Assembly (NCBI GenBank): GCA_002922725.1
Contig: PNEW01000005.1
Location: 1-48,703, forward strand
Source: Verrucomicrobia bacterium Opi.OSU.00C
GTDB taxonomy: Bacteria; Verrucomicrobiota; Verrucomicrobiia; Opitutales; PNEW01
Length of the DNA: 48,703 bases
Direction of reading: 5' to 3'
The notes beneath the pieces are model-generated. The model did no database searches, was not told where the DNA came from, and was given only the letters and a program-made list of their open reading frames with translations. Of this stretch, positions 30,201 to 40,668 are shown piece after piece. How positions within the stretch are numbered: position 1 is the first letter of the stretch; each line of letters starts with the position of its first letter. The translations under genes and the position numbers were made by a program.

Positions 30201-31823
30201 ATGAAAAGTATGATTGTCGCACCACAACCACAAGCCGTGGAAGAAGGGGCTAAAACCTTGATGAATGGTGGTAACGCAATTGATGCAGCGGTGACTTGTG
30301 CCTTTGTCCAGATGATTGTTGATTTTCACTGTTGTGGAATCGGTGGTTATATTTTATTAACGATACAACCAACATCTTCTTTCTGTAAAAGTAATGTAAA
30401 CTCCACAATTCTTGATGCCCCTGCTTTAGCCGGATCCAAAGTTGATTCTGCAATGTGGGAGGATAAAATTATCCGACCCAACCCTGACGGCTGGGGTTAC
30501 TTTCTTGAGGGTAAAGTAAATGAATGCGGTTACCAATCTATTTGTACACCAGGTACCGTCAAGGGACTAGCAAACATATTGCAAAAATGGGGTACTATTT
30601 CCTGGGAAGAAGCCATTGCTCCGGCAGCTCATATTGCTCAAGAGGGATTTATCGTTGATTCCACACTCGCAAATTCTTGGAAGAGTAAAGCAAAGTTCCC
30701 CGAATCTTCCACGATGCTTGATTACATTAAAAAAAACCAGGAAGCCAGTCGGATTTATTTGAAAAGCAATGGCAGTCCTTATGATGCTGGCGAACGATTA
30801 CATAATCCTGACTATGCCCGCACCCTTCTACATCTTGCAAAAGAAGGACCAGATGACTTTTATCTAGGGGAATTAGCCAATAACATTCTTAATGACCTGG
30901 AAGCCAATAACAGCTTCATTACAACTAAAGATTTTCAAGATTATAAAATCCGTGAGGATGGTGCACTCTTTGGTAGTTACCATGAATTCACGCTAAATAC
31001 TGTTCCTCCTCCACATGGAGGCCCGACCTTGCTGGCCATTCTTAATATTCTCGAAGGGTACGATCTATCATCTTATGAACATAATTCCGCTAATTATATT
31101 TATCTTGTATCGATGGCAATGAAAGCGGCATTTGCAGATCGCAATAAATATTTAGCCGACATGGCTTTCATCGATGTACCTTTAGAATGGATGATATCAA
31201 AGGAACGTGCTAATGAATGGCGTAAACACATCGACTCAGATCGACCCATTGATGTGTCTTTCACTCCATTCGAATCTCCAGACACAACACATGTCACTGT
31301 CGTCGATAATAATAGAAACTGTGTAGCCCTCACACACTCACTTGGTATGTCTTCAGGTGTAATTACTCCAGGCTTGGGATTTATGTATAATAACTCAATG
31401 ATTAATTACCATCCTATAGCTGATCATCCAAACTCCTATAGCCCAGGTAAAAGTCGAACCACCGGTATGGCACCCACGATTATTTATAAGAATGATCAAC
31501 CATTCCTCATTCTTGGTGCTCCTGGTGCAACAAGAATTATTACCTCAATATTACAAGTAATCCTCAATGTAATTGATTTTAGAATGAGCATCAGTGATGC
31601 AGTTCATGCTCCTCGTTTCGATTGTGAAGGCAACTTGATTCAATGCCAGGCACGTATTCCTGAGATGGTCTGTGTCGAGATACGGAAAAAACATCCAGTA
31701 GTTAGAACCCCTTTTAGTCATGGAGGATTAGGTTTAGTCCACGCGATTACCATAGACCCTGTGAATGGTAAACTTGCCGGAGCCGCTGATACTGGAAGTG
31801 ACGGCATGGCAATAGAAGTCTAG
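30201..31823 (+). CDS. Gamma-glutamyltransferase family protein
   Basis: 540 aa; VEEGAKTLMNGGNAIDAAVTCAF, GIGGYILL, auto-processing Thr region SPDTTHVTVVD and GKSRTTGMAPTI. Confidence 0.92.
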   Translation: MKSMIVAPQPQAVEEGAKTLMNGGNAIDAAVTCAFVQMIVDFHCCGIGGYILLTIQPTSSFCKSNVNSTILDAPALAGSKVDSAMWEDKIIRPNPDGWGYFLEGKVNECGYQSICTPGTVKGLANILQKWGTISWEEAIAPAAHIAQEGFIVDSTLANSWKSKAKFPESSTMLDYIKKNQEASRIYLKSNGSPYDAGERLHNPDYARTLLHLAKEGPDDFYLGELANNILNDLEANNSFITTKDFQDYKIREDGALFGSYHEFTLNTVPPPHGGPTLLAILNILEGYDLSSYEHNSANYIYLVSMAMKAAFADRNKYLADMAFIDVPLEWMISKERANEWRKHIDSDRPIDVSFTPFESPDTTHVTVVDNNRNCVALTHSLGMSSGVITPGLGFMYNNSMINYHPIADHPNSYSPGKSRTTGMAPTIIYKNDQPFLILGAPGATRIITSILQVILNVIDFRMSISDAVHAPRFDCEGNLIQCQARIPEMVCVEIRKKHPVVRTPFSHGGLGLVHAITIDPVNGKLAGAADTGSDGMAIEV

Positions 31824-32113
31824 GTATTTGTGAATCTTCGTCTTTATCTATCTTTGTTACAAATTTTTAAAACTCAGGAAAACGTCCAATACCTATAAAC
31901 ATTCATGTCCATATTTACGGATGTTTCTTTCCAATTATAAACAAAGCATATTCCATAACCCAAAGGAAATCAGCCGTAGAGGGAAATATTACCACCAACC
32001 CATGCCTAGATAAAATAATAGATGTGAACAGACAAAAGATATAGATCTTACAGAAAACTCCAATCTTCCAGTAAATATTTTAAATACAATTCTTTCTTTT
32101 AATTTTATAAAGC

Positions 32114-32935
32114 TTATGTATATCGTGATTCCCAGTTTTCGCCTACACTAAAGCAAGCTCCAAGTACACTATCCATTGTTGCCAGAGTCGATTGTACTTC
32201 AAGTATCCTTGAACCGGTAAAGTTCAACACAGACAATCTATCAATAAATGCGCCCCAGTCGATGATGCCTCTCCCCGGTACCCAGTGACGATCATCATCT
32301 CCATCAGTGTCGTGTAGATGTAAAGTGAATAACCTATCTGAAGCTACGTTTAACTGTTGAAGTGGATCATGTCCGGCAAACCTAGCATGAGTAGTATCAA
32401 GACATAAGCCAACATACTCCTTGGGCATATCCTCTATCAATGCTTTAAGTTCTTCCATCGAATGAAAAGGCCGCGGTGTCCCACGATGTGGCAAATTCTC
32501 TAATGCTATCTTGATTCCCACATCAGAGGCTATGTCGACTAACTCAAGAACAGAATCTTTCGTTTTAGTTACACTCACATTTCGACTTTCTTCTCTATAA
32601 TTAAGTGAATAGCCATTGGCATGAACTACAACTGACTCGGCTCCCAACTCTCTAAACATAGTAAAGGATCGGGCAATTACTGCAATTGATGCTTTTCTTT
32701 TTCTTATATCGAGTGAGGCTAAATCAATATCTGTGATGGGATTGTGACCGACTCGCATCGAAAGATCTAATTTATTCATAAACCTAAGAATAATCTTCGT
32801 CGAATCATCGTTGACATTGAAATGAGGAACATCCCACAACAACTCAATCTCATTAAAACCCGCATTCTTTATTCTTTGGAGGCCAGATTCCAAGTTTTCA
32901 TCCTGTACAATCAAAGTGCTGATGCCGTAAAGCAT
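32114..32935 (-). CDS. Sugar phosphate isomerase/epimerase family protein (TIM barrel)
   Basis: 273 aa; IALENLPHRGTPRPFHSM, VGLCLDTTHARFAGHDP, LFTLHLHDTDGDDDRHWVPGRGIIDW. Confidence 0.88.
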   Translation of the reverse strand: MLYGISTLIVQDENLESGLQRIKNAGFNEIELLWDVPHFNVNDDSTKIILRFMNKLDLSMRVGHNPITDIDLASLDIRKRKASIAVIARSFTMFRELGAESVVVHANGYSLNYREESRNVSVTKTKDSVLELVDIASDVGIKIALENLPHRGTPRPFHSMEELKALIEDMPKEYVGLCLDTTHARFAGHDPLQQLNVASDRLFTLHLHDTDGDDDRHWVPGRGIIDWGAFIDRLSVLNFTGSRILEVQSTLATMDSVLGACFSVGENWESRYT

Positions 32936-33110
32936 AGGTATAGAAAATCAAAGGATGAAAACTCTAATCGTTGTATTATCTGAAAATATAAGAAGATTTT
33001 CGCCATCAATCTTCAGGTATTTTTTGGATTCTAAAATTATTTTATTCATCACTTTTAAGTATTACGTAACTTAATTAATGGTATATCAATCATCACCTGA
33101 ATCTGTCTTT

Positions 33111-34376
33111 TTACAGTTGATCAATTACCGGTCCCTTTTTAGTCCTCGTATAGAGATCAGTCCAATCCTTTGAACCATCGTCAAGTTTTATATCCATAGT
33201 AACACCGCGTTCTTGCGCAGGAACATTTCCTCCAAGAGCATCATTTCTACATTGCATCATGCCAGAATAATGTCGAATATGACCACTACTCCATACTACC
33301 GAAAGAATCTGTCTAGGCACAGGAAGTTTATAAGGCGGTTTCATTCTATATCGAATAAGCGCCTCTTCATCAATTTCAATTCCCAACCCTGGTCCATCTG
33401 GTACACGTGCGTAACCACCTTTTATAGTCAATGGTTCAACAATAAGATCATCGGCGTAATTATTTAGACAATTTACTGCTGGCCACTGAGCAAAGCTAAG
33501 TACCGCGCCGAGATGTAAGGATAAAGTCGTTGTCAACCCAGTCCCCACCAATTGCAACCAGAAGGGTTTTTCAAAGGCTGCACTTAGTTGGCCTTCTCGT
33601 AGGATCCTCTCTATACCCCCGCTAACAACGAACCCGTCACAAACTTCATTACGAACAACACTGGGAAATGGTGGGTTGGCAAAATGAAGGGCAATCGGGT
33701 GGTTAATTTTCTGTCTCAATTGACGATGCCCTTCAATATCGTGCTGCATAATGGGCGACTCATAAATTGCAATGTGTTCAAATTTATCAAGTTCAGTTAA
33801 AACTGCCGTTGCATTACCAGCATTGAGCAACATCTGATTCCAATCGAGATCAAGTTTAAAATGATTAGGTGTTATTTCACTGATTGCTTTTACCTGTTCA
33901 TAGATATCCCACCAGGGACGTGCTTTGATCTTATAGGAAGTATAACCATGCTCTAGTGCTTTTTTTGCTTCAGCTGCAAACTCTTCAGGAGGAAAATCGA
34001 TGTTCCACCAGGATATTGGACACCACTTGCGGACACGCGGTAAATTAAACAGGCGATAGACTGGGACACCAAAAGCTTTACCCACTACATCATATATTGC
34101 CATCTGTAACCCAGCGCCAAGAGAATCATCACCGAGAAAATCAGCGGGATTACCACCTTTAACCCTCTCAATAGATTCATCTGAAACACAACAAAAGGTG
34201 TAGTGAATAATGGTTTCACCGAAACCAACAATATCAGGAGAATTAGTAGATAAACGAATAACCTCAGAAATACGCCACTGATAAACTTCACGGATATTCC
34301 ATTTTTCACAACGCGGGGTAAATGGCACCGCAACAACGATGCGTTCTACATCAGTTATTTTTAAGTTCCGAAGCAT
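33111..34376 (-). CDS. Mandelate racemase / muconate lactonizing enzyme (enolase superfamily) protein
   Basis: 421 aa; GLQMAIYDVVGKAFGVPVYRL, YTSYKIKARPWWD, KLDLDWNQ, IAIYESPI, PDGPGLGIEIDEE. Confidence 0.87.
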   Translation of the reverse strand: MLRNLKITDVERIVVAVPFTPRCEKWNIREVYQWRISEVIRLSTNSPDIVGFGETIIHYTFCCVSDESIERVKGGNPADFLGDDSLGAGLQMAIYDVVGKAFGVPVYRLFNLPRVRKWCPISWWNIDFPPEEFAAEAKKALEHGYTSYKIKARPWWDIYEQVKAISEITPNHFKLDLDWNQMLLNAGNATAVLTELDKFEHIAIYESPIMQHDIEGHRQLRQKINHPIALHFANPPFPSVVRNEVCDGFVVSGGIERILREGQLSAAFEKPFWLQLVGTGLTTTLSLHLGAVLSFAQWPAVNCLNNYADDLIVEPLTIKGGYARVPDGPGLGIEIDEEALIRYRMKPPYKLPVPRQILSVVWSSGHIRHYSGMMQCRNDALGGNVPAQERGVTMDIKLDDGSKDWTDLYTRTKKGPVIDQL

Positions 34377-34396
34377 ACTTCTATCTCTCGACTGAA

Positions 34397-35119
34397 TTAA
34401 GGATGAAACTCCGGAATCTCAGCTACATTAGTACCATCAATCATACCAGCAACGAATTTCGCAGTATTTTCAACAATAGAATCAATCATCGCATTACCGG
34501 CTTCTGCCGTTGCTTCAAGCGGCTCTTTATCATCCTGTTCTTGCATCGCATTATGCCGAACATTTTCAGGAAAAACGGCTAAGGCAAAAGCGGTTTCAAA
34601 CTCTTGGGCATGGCCTGGATAACGTTTTGTTTTTAGATTTGCTTCAGCGATGTTCTTTGAGAGAAAATCCCAATAAGGAAAGAAGTGTAAATTAATTTTC
34701 AAATACTGTTGAAACTGCCCCCATATTCCAAGGCAAGGGGAAACATTACCTCCGTGACCATTGAGGACGAGAATATTGTTAAAACCGGCATCATGCATAC
34801 TGCGTATTGTATCAAATAACACCCCCAACCAACTTCCAGGTAATGCAGTTAAGGTCCCAATGTGTCGCATATGGTGTTCACTGATCCCTATACTCATTGA
34901 GGGTGCAACCAATACTTGTGGATGGAGACATTTAGCTACTTCTAAAGAAATATGCATGACACTCCGCCAATCATGCTCCATGGACAAATGTTCAAGGTGC
35001 TGTTCAGTGGCAGCAACGGGGATAATACATGCTTTAAGTTCACCCCTCTCCATACGATCCCGAAATTCTTTTCGTGTATGTTTAGTTAATAGGACCTGAT
35101 CATTTTCTGATGCGGACAT
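34397..35119 (-). CDS. Creatininase family protein
   Basis: 240 aa; IIPVAATEQHLEHLSMEHDWRS, NILVLNGHGGNVSP and GHAQEFETAFALAV. Confidence 0.88.
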   Translation of the reverse strand: MSASENDQVLLTKHTRKEFRDRMERGELKACIIPVAATEQHLEHLSMEHDWRSVMHISLEVAKCLHPQVLVAPSMSIGISEHHMRHIGTLTALPGSWLGVLFDTIRSMHDAGFNNILVLNGHGGNVSPCLGIWGQFQQYLKINLHFFPYWDFLSKNIAEANLKTKRYPGHAQEFETAFALAVFPENVRHNAMQEQDDKEPLEATAEAGNAMIDSIVENTAKFVAGMIDGTNVAEIPEFHP

Positions 35120-35378
35120 AATTTCTTTTCTGTTTTGTATAGATTAAATTATTAAGTTTTATGAATAAACTCCAGTTTAATGAGACCTTTGTTTTTATTT
35201 AAGCACTAAAAAGGATTTTGTTAAAACCCATTAGTAACTCTTGTAAAAATATATTTTAGATCCCCATCCGATAGTGCTTCAGCCATTAGAAGACATAAAA
35301 CAGCGTGAATTATTTCATAATAATAAATTAATTTTTCACATTTATTTACCTTAGATGACATTATCTAATTTTTAATAA

Positions 35379-36251
35379 TCAACCTTTAAGAGCACCAGCA
35401 GCAACACCTTTAACAATTTGTCTTTGGAGTAAAATATAAAAGATAAGTGTAGGGACAAATAATAAAGCGAGTCCTGCAAAACAGACCCCCCAGTTACTGC
35501 GATATTGTGATGTAATTGCAATATTTGCCAGTCCTAATGGCAAAGTCCGAATACTTTCACTGTCTTCACCGGATAAAAACATATAGGCAATAAAATATTC
35601 ATTCCAAAAGGATAGAAAGGTAAATATAGCTACCGTTACGAGACCGGGACGGGCAAGTGGCAACATAATACTCCAGAAAATCCGCAATTCACCACAACCG
35701 TCAATTTGTGCAGCTTCATGAAGTGATCGAGGTAAATTTTTAAAAAATCCGGTTAGGATAAATATGGCAAAGGGAAGTCCTCCAGCAATATAAACAAGAG
35801 TCAGCCCCAATCGTGAGTTAAGCAACCCCCACTCGCGCATCTGAAAGAAAAGAGGGATAATCGATAACTGCACAGGAATCATAAGTCCGGAGAGAAAAAG
35901 GTAAAATATTATAGTCCCTCCTGGAATACGAAATCGACTCAATGCATAAGCAGCCATCGATGCAAGTAGCAGACAAAAGGTGAGTGCACAGGCTGTTACA
36001 AGAGTACTATTGACAAAATACTGTGAGAAATTGGCCCCAACCCAAGCCTGTTCGAAGTTTTCCCATTGCAAATTTTTAAAATCGGGCAAGGAAAAAGGCT
36101 TTAGGAATATTTCTTGATCCGTTTTTAACGCTGTGTAATTTATCCAAATTAATGGATAAACAACTACGATGAGATAACTCAAAAGCACACTAAAAATTAG
36201 CATCTTCATAATTGATTCAAAGAAATACTTTTTATCCATTCTCATTTTCAT
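35379..36251 (-). CDS. Carbohydrate ABC transporter permease (CUT1 MalG-like)
   Basis: 290 aa; the EAAxxDGxG permease signature appears as HEAAQIDGCGELRIFWSIMLPLARPGL. The start overlaps the upstream stop by 4 nt. Confidence 0.92.
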   Translation of the reverse strand: MKMRMDKKYFFESIMKMLIFSVLLSYLIVVVYPLIWINYTALKTDQEIFLKPFSLPDFKNLQWENFEQAWVGANFSQYFVNSTLVTACALTFCLLLASMAAYALSRFRIPGGTIIFYLFLSGLMIPVQLSIIPLFFQMREWGLLNSRLGLTLVYIAGGLPFAIFILTGFFKNLPRSLHEAAQIDGCGELRIFWSIMLPLARPGLVTVAIFTFLSFWNEYFIAYMFLSGEDSESIRTLPLGLANIAITSQYRSNWGVCFAGLALLFVPTLIFYILLQRQIVKGVAAGALKG

Positions 36252-38527
36252 TGATAGACTTCTGATGACTTTCGTTTCATCAATCGTAATGTAAGCAGTG
36301 AACCAAAAAATACTAAGATAAATAAAAGAACCGCTATGGCAGTCGCCTGCCCCACCCTAAAATCCTTGAACATCGTGGTAACCATATAAGTAGTCATGAC
36401 ATGTGAATTCGAAGTCGGTCGTTGACTAGTCAACAACCAGATATATTCAAAAGCTTTTAACCCACCAACAACCATGAAGACTGCAGAGATCGTTAGTGAT
36501 TCCCAGATCTGGGGTATGGTAATGAAAAAAAACTGCTGCCAAACTGAAGCACCATCTATAGATGACGCATCATACAAAGTGCTGTCCACATTTTCCATTG
36601 CAGCAAGGTATAAGATCATGTTAAATCCACAAGCCCCCCAGATCGCTATAGGAATAAGAGACCAATATAAATATTCCTGTGACAACCATGGGAAATCCTT
36701 AAATTGAATAAACCCCAAGTTTACAAGCGCACCGTTGATGAGTCCTCCTTGAGGATCGTAAGCGTTCATCCACAATAAAGTGATCGCAATGGCTCCCATG
36801 ATATTTGGAAAGAAAAAACAGATGCGAAACATATTGCTGCCCCATACTCTACGGCTAATTAGAAAGGATATGAAAAGCGCAAACGGGATGACGAAGAGAG
36901 GAGGAACAAACATAACGAACAAATTATTTTTAAGTGACTTCCAGAAGACATCACTCTCAAACAAAAGCTTTTTAAAATGTAGCAAGCCTACATACTCACG
37001 ATCCGTAATTCCATCCCATCTTGTAAAAGCCCAGACGAATGATTCCAGTGAAGGTTTAATCAAAAAAACCAGATATATCACCATTGCTGGCCCTATGAAT
37101 AACAGCACATAGAGCAAACTTAACTTACTCGGAGAATAACTTACCGGCTTTGATTTTCTTCTTGCCGTAAGCTCATGGTAAACTGTGTAAATAAAAGCCC
37201 CTGCAATGATGAAAATGAGCACGGATCCTGCTGTTGTATGACGATAGACTACTTCATCAGGATTAATTCTGTTGATCCGCTCCTTTTCAGCAGCTGTTTC
37301 GAGAAAATCACCGAATTTTTCAGGTGTAATTTTATTATACATGAGCATTGCTCGAGCATCTTCTTCTGCTTGGACCATCCCTGGGTAAGGGGGTGATGAA
37401 CCAAATGGCACACCATAGGTAGCCGTTGAATTTTGAATGATCCTCGCCACATCATGCATCAATGGCGAATAACTTTCAAGGGGGGTCCCGATAATTGCAG
37501 TAGAGGCATTCTTCTTCTCAGTGAAGGCTTTTGCCCATCTACGGGAAGTCAGAAAACGGAAAAAGTCGACTGTAACATCAATATTTTCCATCTCTTTAAA
37601 CAAGAAAAAATAGCCACTTCCAGCCTGGACCGCATTAGGAGACCCAATCCCTTGTGGGTAAATTGGCATGTTAAAGGCCCCGAGTTCAAATTCCTCAGGA
37701 ATTTTACTTTCCATTTCACTCACCATCCATGAACCATTAGCAATCATTGCAGTATTACCTTGAAAGAACTGTAATTGGGAGCTAGTGTGACTCATTCCTT
37801 CCCACCCCTTCTGAAAATTCTGGGTAGAAAGCCGCTGGAGAATCTCTGCAGCTTTTTTAAATTGAGGATTAGAACGCGTCCCTTTTTCCAGAAGATTATA
37901 ACGTCGATATACATCTGGCCCAACCAGGTTGTAATATGCAGCTCTCAAAATCATGTCACCATATTTCATATAAACACCAGGGAATGCAAACGGTGCAATA
38001 TTGGCTGCTTTAATTTTATTACAAAGATTGAAAAGATCATCCCAGGTTATAGGGATCATCCATCCATAATTTCTGAACAGAGTTTTGTTATAAAATATCT
38101 GTATAGTAGCATAGGAAAAAGGTAATGCCCAGGTGTGTTCCCCATCTTGCCAATGTTCAAGTGAACCAGGAAGAAAAGTATCACGCCACCGGGAATCGTT
38201 TTCCCAGTTCGGTCCATCTAGATAAGGTGCAATGTCGAGAATTTTACCTGCTTGAATTAAGTGATACCAAGACACATCTGATGTTGTAGCATTAGGATAA
38301 TTACCTTCGATAACACGAATGCGAACCTGATCTGACATGCGGGGATCACCATAAAGATTAATCTTAACTTTGGGATGCTCTATTTCGTATGCACGCGCAA
38401 TATCTTGATATATTTTGATCCCATAACCACCTTCGAAGATAGGGATATCGATCTCAATGAGTTCTTCGGAAAAGAGCGTGCATGTAAAAATCAATGTAAG
38501 GTAGAGTGGTAAGACTTTTATTTTCAT
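36248..38527 (-). CDS. Fusion of extracellular solute-binding protein (family 1) and CUT1 ABC permease (MalF-like)
   Basis: 759 aa. A signal peptide and SBP domain (TWALPFSYATIQIFYNKTLFRNYGW..., GNTAMIANGSWMVSEM...) are followed by a TM segment (AGSVLIFIIAGAFIYTVY) and a permease domain (LYDASSIDGASVWQQFFFITIPQIW). Confidence 0.9.
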   Translation of the reverse strand: MKIKVLPLYLTLIFTCTLFSEELIEIDIPIFEGGYGIKIYQDIARAYEIEHPKVKINLYGDPRMSDQVRIRVIEGNYPNATTSDVSWYHLIQAGKILDIAPYLDGPNWENDSRWRDTFLPGSLEHWQDGEHTWALPFSYATIQIFYNKTLFRNYGWMIPITWDDLFNLCNKIKAANIAPFAFPGVYMKYGDMILRAAYYNLVGPDVYRRYNLLEKGTRSNPQFKKAAEILQRLSTQNFQKGWEGMSHTSSQLQFFQGNTAMIANGSWMVSEMESKIPEEFELGAFNMPIYPQGIGSPNAVQAGSGYFFLFKEMENIDVTVDFFRFLTSRRWAKAFTEKKNASTAIIGTPLESYSPLMHDVARIIQNSTATYGVPFGSSPPYPGMVQAEEDARAMLMYNKITPEKFGDFLETAAEKERINRINPDEVVYRHTTAGSVLIFIIAGAFIYTVYHELTARRKSKPVSYSPSKLSLLYVLLFIGPAMVIYLVFLIKPSLESFVWAFTRWDGITDREYVGLLHFKKLLFESDVFWKSLKNNLFVMFVPPLFVIPFALFISFLISRRVWGSNMFRICFFFPNIMGAIAITLLWMNAYDPQGGLINGALVNLGFIQFKDFPWLSQEYLYWSLIPIAIWGACGFNMILYLAAMENVDSTLYDASSIDGASVWQQFFFITIPQIWESLTISAVFMVVGGLKAFEYIWLLTSQRPTSNSHVMTTYMVTTMFKDFRVGQATAIAVLLFILVFFGSLLTLRLMKRKSSEVYQ

Positions 38528-38644
38528 AAAATGATGAATCCATTAATCTTCACGATAAAGGTGCAAAACTTTTTCAATTAAGGGGTATTTTCATTCCTCG
38601 TCTTTCTCCAGTTACCACTGTTGAGGATATAACATCCAGTTATG

Positions 38645-39193
38645 TTAAGTTTCTAATAACAGTCGCATATCATAATTAAGAACCTCATTTTTAAATTCAC
38701 AAATATGCTTAAATCCAAATTTCTTATAGAACGCAACTGCTCTTTTATTAGTCGCTTGCGTCCCTCCCATTAATACTAAACTATTTGCACCAAGATCTTT
38801 CGCGGATTTGATGATAATTGGCATTGCTAATGATGCTAATCCAGTATTTTGATAGTTATCTGCAATACAAGGTGCAAACATCGGATTTCTGCCATTTGAA
38901 AGATCAATTCCTTGTTCGCTATAACGATCGAGTAATCCCTTCGGTATTCGAAAATCTAAAATGAAATATCCAACGAAATATTTTTTCTCTACGAGAGAAA
39001 GAATAAATCTGATGGCACTGTCATGCTTTCTTTTGCAAAGGGCTACTGCAAACTCTTTAGTGAGCGGATGAGGACCAAATCTTTTTAGAGTTTCATCTGA
39101 TAAAGATTCAAAATATTGACCAAGAGGTTCTGAATCAAATGTAGATATTTCGCGTATAATAAACTCTCGACCACCCTTTGATTTCAACTTCAT
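38645..39193 (-). CDS. GNAT family N-acetyltransferase
   Basis: 182 aa; APCIADNYQNTGLASLAMPIIIKSAKDLGANSLVLMGGTQATNKRAVAFYKKFGFKHI. Confidence 0.87.
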   Translation of the reverse strand: MKLKSKGGREFIIREISTFDSEPLGQYFESLSDETLKRFGPHPLTKEFAVALCKRKHDSAIRFILSLVEKKYFVGYFILDFRIPKGLLDRYSEQGIDLSNGRNPMFAPCIADNYQNTGLASLAMPIIIKSAKDLGANSLVLMGGTQATNKRAVAFYKKFGFKHICEFKNEVLNYDMRLLLET

Positions 39194-39462
39194 CTTTTTA
39201 ATAATCCCTTTTCAAACTCGCTTTGGTGTGAGGTCCTTCCATTCTGTGCTCGATTCAATCTTTAATCTATTATATTCCCGGCATTTATTAATCTCTCAGT
39301 ACATTGATTAAGTGATTCCGCTACACGAACAACACAAATCTCCCTTAAGACTCGCGTCATTTCATATAGTAACTATCACAACACCAACTCTCATGAAACC
39401 CCATCATTTATTTAATTAGTCAAAACTTTTAATTTAAATTTTGTACTCTTTTCCCATTTTGT

Positions 39463-40194
39463 TTAACCCCGCCCTAAATATAACTGCCCTACGGGTAATG
39501 TGATACACTCATACATATTCACATTGGGAGGTAGAGTAATGGCGGTGAGTACAACCTTTGCAATATCATCAACAGACATCATAGGTTCTTGATCTTGGGT
39601 TGACCCACTAAATACTCGCCGTTCAATTGCAACATTACCGGGATGTACACAACTGGCAGCTACCCCAAAATCCCTTCCTTCAAGAGCGGTAGCCTTTGTT
39701 AATCCAGCTATTCCAAATTTAGTAGCAACATAAGGAGCTGAATTCAAGCGGGGCATTTGTCCAGAAATGCTACCAATATTAACTATTCTTCCACCACCCT
39801 GAGCTTTCATTATTTTCATCGCTTCTCTACTACAAAGAAATGTTCCTGTAAGATTCAAATCGACAACTTGATTCCATTCCTGAAGTGATAATTCATCTAT
39901 TGATTTACCAACACTTACACCTGAATTATTAATCATTATATCCAGATGTCCGAAAATATCCATCGTCTGTCTAAATAAAGATATAACTTCTTCTTCTTTG
40001 GTTATATCAGTAGGGATTATATTAACTTCCGAATTATATTCTTTTAGTTCATCTTTAGTTTTTTGAAGATTTTCCTTATTACGTGAAGCGAGGACAAGAT
40101 CGGCCCCCGCACCAGCTAACGCTCTTGAAATACCTTTACCAATGCCAGTCCCGGCTCCTGTAATAATAGCCACTTTACCTTTTAATTCACTCAT
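39463..40194 (-). CDS. SDR family oxidoreductase
   Basis: 243 aa; GKVAIITGAGTGIGKGISRALA, MINNSGVSVGK, GSISGQMPRLNSAPYVATKFG. Confidence 0.92.
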   Translation of the reverse strand: MSELKGKVAIITGAGTGIGKGISRALAGAGADLVLASRNKENLQKTKDELKEYNSEVNIIPTDITKEEEVISLFRQTMDIFGHLDIMINNSGVSVGKSIDELSLQEWNQVVDLNLTGTFLCSREAMKIMKAQGGGRIVNIGSISGQMPRLNSAPYVATKFGIAGLTKATALEGRDFGVAASCVHPGNVAIERRVFSGSTQDQEPMMSVDDIAKVVLTAITLPPNVNMYECITLPVGQLYLGRG

Positions 40195-40668
40195 GAATGT
40201 TTTTGTTTATAAATTATAATTGCTTTTTTAATATGTATATAATTGTCAATCTTTACTAAACGATTGGTGTAACCGAAAGCAAAATATTACGAGAATTTAT
40301 ATTTTAATACGTATGATTTATACAATAGTAAAACAGATAAAAGAATGATTTGTGACCAACAACCAAAGTAACGAGGGATTAACTCTCATCCTAATTAAGT
40401 TGCCTGTATTCCTCCCGATCATCTTTATTAAAATTACAACACGTATAATATTGTTCTCCATCTTAGCTTACCCCAAACCATGCACTTTAAAGGCCACTAA
40501 GGAGTATGAAACTGATACCTAAACTTAGATCATTAAGTAGGCCTTCTTAGATTTTTCTTACAATATTAATGAAGTAAAATTATAGCACAATTAAGAATTG
40601 CTTACAATAAAACAGACATGCACGAGAATAAGGAATAAAATTAATACGTCGAACTAAAACATTCCCAT

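Noticed and set aside
37433-38125. 99-aa and 116-aa + strand ORFs opposite the SBP-permease fusion
   Set aside because: Overlap a strong minus-strand CDS and have no recognisable domains or translation signals.
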